A stretch of DNA of 16,978 bases from Candidatus Thorarchaeota archaeon (GTDB lineage Archaea > Asgardarchaeota > Thorarchaeia > Thorarchaeales > Thorarchaeaceae), in NCBI GenBank assembly GCA_016841005.1, contig JAEORG010000114.1:1-16978 (forward strand), written 5' to 3'. Every line of letters begins with the position of its first letter. Position 1 is the stretch's first letter. This document shows, in pieces, positions 13,543 through 16,978 of this stretch. Under the pieces are notes generated by a model. The model made no database searches. It saw nothing but the letters and a program-made list of their open reading frames with translations, and had not been told where the DNA came from. Position numbers and translations under genes: made by a program.

Positions 13543-14490
13543 TCAGCCAGTTCGTCTTCTATAGAGAATACTGAAACCTGCGATTGCAATTACTCCAATT
13601 GTTGCTACAGCGATCAGTGTTAATTCAAATGGAACGCCTAAATCTGTAGATGTACCGGTGTCGGTCGTTGTGGGCTCAAAAATTGAAGCGTCCACGAGCC
13701 ATTTTGACACTCGAAGCAAGATGTCCCATTCAGACTCAGGGTCATCAAGCGAATCCCCGAAGGATGTGTCATCTCTGCTATCACCCTCCTCATACTCAGG
13801 ATGAGGACTTGAGAGGAACACTGTTCCATTTTGATATTCAAAAGCAATCATACCAGCTGCGCCATTGAAGTCGTAAGTAGCAATAGGAATTACTGAAACC
13901 CCACTCCTTGGGGAGAAAGAACGAGATGACCAATACATCAATGATACATTCTCAGGACAGCCTGAGAGATTTGGTCCAGTTGATGATTGGTTGATGTGCA
14001 TGATGGTCAGATGCTGTGAGGCACCGGGTTCATTTACTGAATACATAAAACCATTGAAGAGCCGTAAGTATTCAGCACCAAAAGTTGATCCTCCACATAT
14101 TCCAAAATATGACCCGCCACTTGCGACATACTCCTTTATTTTCTGTCTTCCATCAGAATCCAGATCGCTGCTATAGCTAGTTTCGGACCCACCTGGAAAT
14201 ACAACAATGTCATAGTCATCGAGATAATCATCGTTGATTTGAGAGGCTGTCACCGGTCCTACTGTTGCGTTCATCCATTCGAACATTTTTGTAAGTGCGG
14301 TGTAACTGCTACCCAAGATACCATTCCCAGCGTATATTGCTACATTTACACCTGCTAAATCAGGCGATTGTGCATCGTATTCAGTCTGTGCCTGAGTGGG
14401 CGTTGGAGACATGGTTATCGAACATAGAATCAGAATGAATACTATGGCCTGAATCCATCGAGTATACGGCGATTTTGTCCTCCACCTCAT
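13543..14490 (-). CDS. Secreted class I glutamine-amidotransferase-like protein, membrane-anchored
   Basis: A 315-residue protein with a signal peptide (about residues 1-35, RWIQAIVFILILCSITM then AQ), a class I amidotransferase/DJ-1-like fold and a C-terminal anchor. The fold shows VVFPGGSE (about 96-103), a nucleophile elbow FGICGG with C132, and SSPHPE with H230 and E232, so the Cys-His-Glu triad is complete. It resembles the BPL_N (PF09825) group of GATase-like proteins. A Thr-rich stalk (about 270-283) leads to a helix (about 286-309) and the tail LYRRRTG. The ATG has GGTGAT five bases upstream and a TATA box at 14533-14540. An exported version of a normally cytoplasmic fold implies an extracellular hydrolase or amidase; no partner synthetase domain is present. 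Confidence 0.8.
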   Translation of the reverse strand: MRWRTKSPYTRWIQAIVFILILCSITMSPTPTQAQTEYDAQSPDLAGVNVAIYAGNGILGSSYTALTKMFEWMNATVGPVTASQINDDYLDDYDIVVFPGGSETSYSSDLDSDGRQKIKEYVASGGSYFGICGGSTFGAEYLRLFNGFMYSVNEPGASQHLTIMHINQSSTGPNLSGCPENVSLMYWSSRSFSPRSGVSVIPIATYDFNGAAGMIAFEYQNGTVFLSSPHPEYEEGDSRDDTSFGDSLDDPESEWDILLRVSKWLVDASIFEPTTTDTGTSTDLGVPFELTLIAVATIGVIAIAGFSILYRRRTG

Positions 14491-14532
14491 TATAAATCAC
14501 CATTAATTGCTTTAGAAAGATTGCAAATTGTA

Positions 14533-14540
14533 ATTTAATA
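14533..14540 (-). promoter_or_regulatory. TATA box of the amidotransferase-like gene
   Basis: On the minus strand TATTAAAT is centred about 47 nt before the ATG at 14490. This predicts a leader of about 20 nt that includes the GGTGAT ribosome site (14501-14496). Confidence 0.5.
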
Positions 14541-14557
14541 CCCTAGTTCAACGCAGG

Positions 14558-15517
14558 CTAGAAATAAATGAGCCCAAGAGATATTCCTATGAATAATGGT
14601 AGCAATTCTACAACATCATGAACTGCGTGTATGGTAACCGGTAGTATCAGACTCCTAGTTCGATGCCAAGCAACACCTAATACTAATCCCACTTGACTCT
14701 GTGCAATAAAAGCAAGTATCAATGCAGCGATAAACGATAACTGTACATTACCTGAAAATGAGAGATAAGCTAGAAAGTTTGCAGGTAAATGAAATAATCC
14801 AAAAATCAAGGATGCCAGCAGTAAACCTTTTGTTTCACCTAACCGTTCACTGATGCTACTTTGCAGAATAACTCTGAAGAAAAATTCCTCAGGAATAGCA
14901 ACAAATATCAAAATGAAAAAGATTGCAAACAGAATGGATTGAGGCAGGACGAGTGTAATATTAAGGTCCCATGGTTCAGTCCAGGATAATAACCCAAGTA
15001 ACTCATTATATCCAATACTGATAAAGACAAGAGTACCATAAGCAGCACCTATCAACACAGCGATTTTTACATCACTAATGTTTCCTCGAAATCCCAGTTC
15101 TCTACGGGGAATTTTAAACGCAATTATTGAAATTAAAATAGGGATGAGAAAGAGGAAGTTGAAAACATTCCAACTTGCAGTATACATAGTTTGAGAGATT
15201 GCTACCGCAGTAAATCCCAACATGCCCAATATGAAAAAGACTGTCATGCGACTATTCGTAATAGTGGGTGGATCACGACCTTTTGATGCATCAACTGTAA
15301 GATATGCAATGATTGGTATGAAAATTAGGAACATGCCATACGAAAAGGGGTTTTGCTGACTGAATGTGGAAATGATTGATATTTGGAGTATGACCGCAAT
15401 CAAAGCTAAGACAAAGAATGCTAAAACCCATACGATAATCCAACGAGTAGATAATTCTGGTAAACCAAATTTTGAGCGGTATACTCTTGATTGATTAATC
15501 CCTTCCTCATTATCCAC
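14558..15517 (-). CDS. CPBP family intramembrane (CAAX-type) protease
   Basis: A 319-residue polytopic membrane protein with about eight hydrophobic helices. The CPBP/ABI motifs are all present: EEFFFR (E210, E211, R215), FGLFHLP (H243) and TIHAVHDV (H297 and H300), the metal-binding and catalytic residues of the glutamic-type Rce1-like proteases. The longest frame starts at a GTG (15526), but that codon is part of the GAGGTG ribosome site; the next in-frame GTG at 15517 lies 6 nt after it and is preferred. The gene follows the dehydratase activator on the same strand after 60 bases. In archaea such proteins are linked to processing of membrane or prenylated peptides and to peptide self-immunity. 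No peptide substrate is apparent here. Confidence 0.85.
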   Translation of the reverse strand: MDNEEGINQSRVYRSKFGLPELSTRWIIVWVLAFFVLALIAVILQISIISTFSQQNPFSYGMFLIFIPIIAYLTVDASKGRDPPTITNSRMTVFFILGMLGFTAVAISQTMYTASWNVFNFLFLIPILISIIAFKIPRRELGFRGNISDVKIAVLIGAAYGTLVFISIGYNELLGLLSWTEPWDLNITLVLPQSILFAIFFILIFVAIPEEFFFRVILQSSISERLGETKGLLLASLIFGLFHLPANFLAYLSFSGNVQLSFIAALILAFIAQSQVGLVLGVAWHRTRSLILPVTIHAVHDVVELLPLFIGISLGLIYF

Positions 15518-15576
15518 GAAATACACCTCACCAAAATGTGTTAGGGTACTTTCTAATCAATTCTTCTTTGAGTCGA

Positions 15577-16362
15577 TTACATTGTTTCCTTCAATGCAAG
15601 CACAGCTGCACCTAATGCGCCTGTAAGTTGTGGAATATCTGGCACCCAAAGTTCTGATTCAAGTTGTTTTGAGATATAATGTCTAAATGCGGGGTTTTGG
15701 GCTACACCACCTGTAACACCTATTGGTTTTACAACTCCAACACGCTTGGACAAGGTGGCTATTTTTGATGCCATAGATCTGTGGATACCAGCTGCTATGT
15801 CTTGTGGGGATTCTCCAGCTCCAATTCTCCCTATGACTTCACTTTCTGCAAAGACCGTACATGTACTACTTATGTCACATGGTGAGTCAGATTTCAGGGC
15901 AAGAGGTCCCAATTCATCCAATGTAACATTTAGGACTCGAGCCATGACTTCAAGAAATCTTCCTGTACCCGCACTACATTTATCATTTATCTCAAAATCC
16001 TCAGGTCTGCCATTTGATCCAATTTTGATGACCTTCGAATCCTGACCACCTACATCGATGAGCAATCGGATGTCTGGATTCAGATGATTCACACCCACAC
16101 TATGACAAGTAATCTCGGTGATTTTCTTGAAAGCAGATCCAACAAGTGCTCTGCCATATCCTGTTCCAATTATTGTTGCATCGTCAGGAGTGATTCGTGC
16201 AGTATTGCAGACCTCTTCAACACACTTTGTTCCAGCTGCTTCGGCAGTTGCTCCTGTGTAGATAAGATGTGTTGCGAGAATATTACCAGAATGATCAATT
16301 AATACAGCCTTCGTGGTAGTAGAACCGATATCAACACCGATGCCAAGTCTACCAGTTCCCAT
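15577..16362 (-). CDS. ATPase activator of 2-hydroxyacyl-CoA dehydratase / benzoyl-CoA reductase family
   Basis: A 261-residue BcrAD/BadFG/HgdC-type protein of the sugar kinase-actin fold. The ATP sites are GVDIGSTTTKAVLID (about 9-23), DVGGQDSK (103-110) and TGGVAQNP near residue 216. C129 in NDKCSAGTGRF and C168 in SSTCTVFAE are the cysteines that bind one [4Fe-4S] cluster across the homodimer. It hydrolyses ATP to push a ferredoxin-derived electron into the dehydratase/reductase subunits. The ATG is preceded by GAGG, which overlaps the stop of the upstream dehydratase subunit gene, showing an operon. Length is normal for the HgdC activator class (about 260 residues). Confidence 0.92.
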   Translation of the reverse strand: MGTGRLGIGVDIGSTTTKAVLIDHSGNILATHLIYTGATAEAAGTKCVEEVCNTARITPDDATIIGTGYGRALVGSAFKKITEITCHSVGVNHLNPDIRLLIDVGGQDSKVIKIGSNGRPEDFEINDKCSAGTGRFLEVMARVLNVTLDELGPLALKSDSPCDISSTCTVFAESEVIGRIGAGESPQDIAAGIHRSMASKIATLSKRVGVVKPIGVTGGVAQNPAFRHYISKQLESELWVPDIPQLTGALGAAVLALKETM

Positions 16363-16372
16363 CTACTCTTCC

Positions 16373-16978
16373 TCACACAAACATCTCAAGAAGAGCATCG
16401 ACCCGTGTAGCAACCTGAGCCTCACTAAACAGTCTGCTGTCGACCATATCGCCTTCTATCATAACGCCAGGTACGCCTGTTCGTTCCGTCACAAGCTCTC
16501 TAGTGACCATCTGACCGAGAGAATATCTCTTACAGGAACGGACAGAGAATAAAATGAAGCCATCTAAATCGTAATCATTGATCAATTGCTCCATCTTGTC
16601 TGCTTTTGCTTCCAATCCCTTGTTAAGGTAAACATTACTGTATACCTTTGCCACGCTCTCATAGAGGTCATCTCCTTCAAGTGCACTTGACCATGCATGT
16701 GTATATGTATCGGCAGGAAATGATACGCCACGCTGTGCCATTCCATTAAAGAACTTGAAGATCTCAAACCACGGAGGAATATTATCCCATAAGAGGCGAA
16801 CCTTTTCTTCCTTGATGGCACCAATACCCTCTTTCACACGATTCTCAACCTCATTATAGAGGGTCTGATAGAAATCAACACAATATTGTTTACCTCTAGA
16901 AGATACTACAGGAGCCATTGTCAGGAAACGATCAGCACAGTTCATAGGTGTTGGTTTCGCCTTGCAAGCCTCCAATGA
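16373..16978 (-). CDS. 2-hydroxyacyl-CoA dehydratase / benzoyl-CoA reductase subunit, C-terminal part (cut by window edge)
   Basis: The frame is open from the right edge (codon 16978-16976, Ser) to TGA at 16373, giving 201 residues of the C-terminal half of an HGD-D (PF06050) family protein that is usually about 370-440 long. Recognisable segments are NIPPWFEIFKFF, PADTYTHAW, FSVRSCKRYSLGQM and GVPGVMIEGDMVDSRLFSEAQ. The Cys in RSCKRYSLGQ is a typical [4Fe-4S] ligand, as is probably the Cys in PMNCADR. A TTG at 16975 is only an internal codon. It forms an operon with the activator and would receive its electron for reductive dehydration of a 2-hydroxyacyl-CoA or reduction of an aromatic acyl-CoA. 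The sequence cannot tell these apart. Confidence 0.85.
   Translation of the reverse strand, partial: SLEACKAKPTPMNCADRFLTMAPVVSSRGKQYCVDFYQTLYNEVENRVKEGIGAIKEEKVRLLWDNIPPWFEIFKFFNGMAQRGVSFPADTYTHAWSSALEGDDLYESVAKVYSNVYLNKGLEAKADKMEQLINDYDLDGFILFSVRSCKRYSLGQMVTRELVTERTGVPGVMIEGDMVDSRLFSEAQVATRVDALLEMFV

Noticed and set aside
13543..15517. Peptide-modification or immunity system built on the CPBP protease and the amidotransferase-like protein
   Set aside because: No small precursor peptide, modifying enzyme or exporter lies nearby, and the two genes appear to have separate promoters.

Overview
The window looks like chromosomal DNA of an anaerobic archaeon, plausibly an Asgard (Thorarchaeota-like) genome; that lineage call is inference from gene content, not a search. 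The archaeal signs are TATA-type promoter boxes about 25-50 nt upstream of starts, GGTGAT/GGAGG ribosome sites with frequent GTG and TTG starts, HdrB/HdrC-type iron-sulfur subunits, a four-subunit 2-oxoacid:ferredoxin oxidoreductase, and several secreted proteins with a glycosylation-rich ectodomain, a Thr-rich stalk or C-terminal membrane helix, and a short basic tail. I see no transposase, integrase, CRISPR array, tRNA or rRNA, so this is ordinary metabolic and cell-surface chromosome rather than a mobile island.

Layout. Positions 1-148: 5' end of a membrane protein gene on the minus strand. 149-457: non-coding, with short CATATGCT repeats. 458-649: a 63-residue single-helix protein. 684-2277 (minus): two tandem paralogous surface proteins whose promoters are also duplicated. 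2384-6678: two divergent hdrC-hdrB pairs on either side of a radical SAM gene, with no hdrA. 6670-8126 (minus): a membrane-bound winged-helix regulator translationally coupled to a surface protein. 8321-9808: ferredoxin (delta) and alpha subunits of a 2-oxoacid:ferredoxin oxidoreductase, preceded by a long leader that may be structured. 9929-11995: a GNAT acetyltransferase and a NIPA/DMT-type transporter. 12101-13528: the TPP-binding beta and the gamma subunits of the same oxidoreductase under a second promoter. 13543-14490 (minus): a secreted, membrane-anchored class I glutamine-amidotransferase-like protein. 14558-15517 (minus): a CPBP (CAAX-type) membrane protease. 15577-16978 (minus): ATPase activator and the C-terminal half of a 2-hydroxyacyl-CoA dehydratase/benzoyl-CoA reductase-type subunit, cut by the window edge.

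How the genes may work together. The oxidoreductase would decarboxylate a 2-oxoacid to an acyl-CoA and reduce ferredoxin. The dehydratase activator is of a type that consumes reduced ferredoxin and ATP to inject one electron into a dehydratase or reductase. The HdrBC modules are thiol/disulfide electron-transfer units usually fed by an HdrA flavoprotein. Together they fit fermentation of amino acids, peptides or aromatic acids with ferredoxin as the shared currency. The families are recognised from motifs; the substrates and the link between modules are inference.

Start codons were revised from the longest open frame in several genes, because a ribosome site, a TATA box or an overlapping stop codon points to an internal ATG, GTG or TTG.
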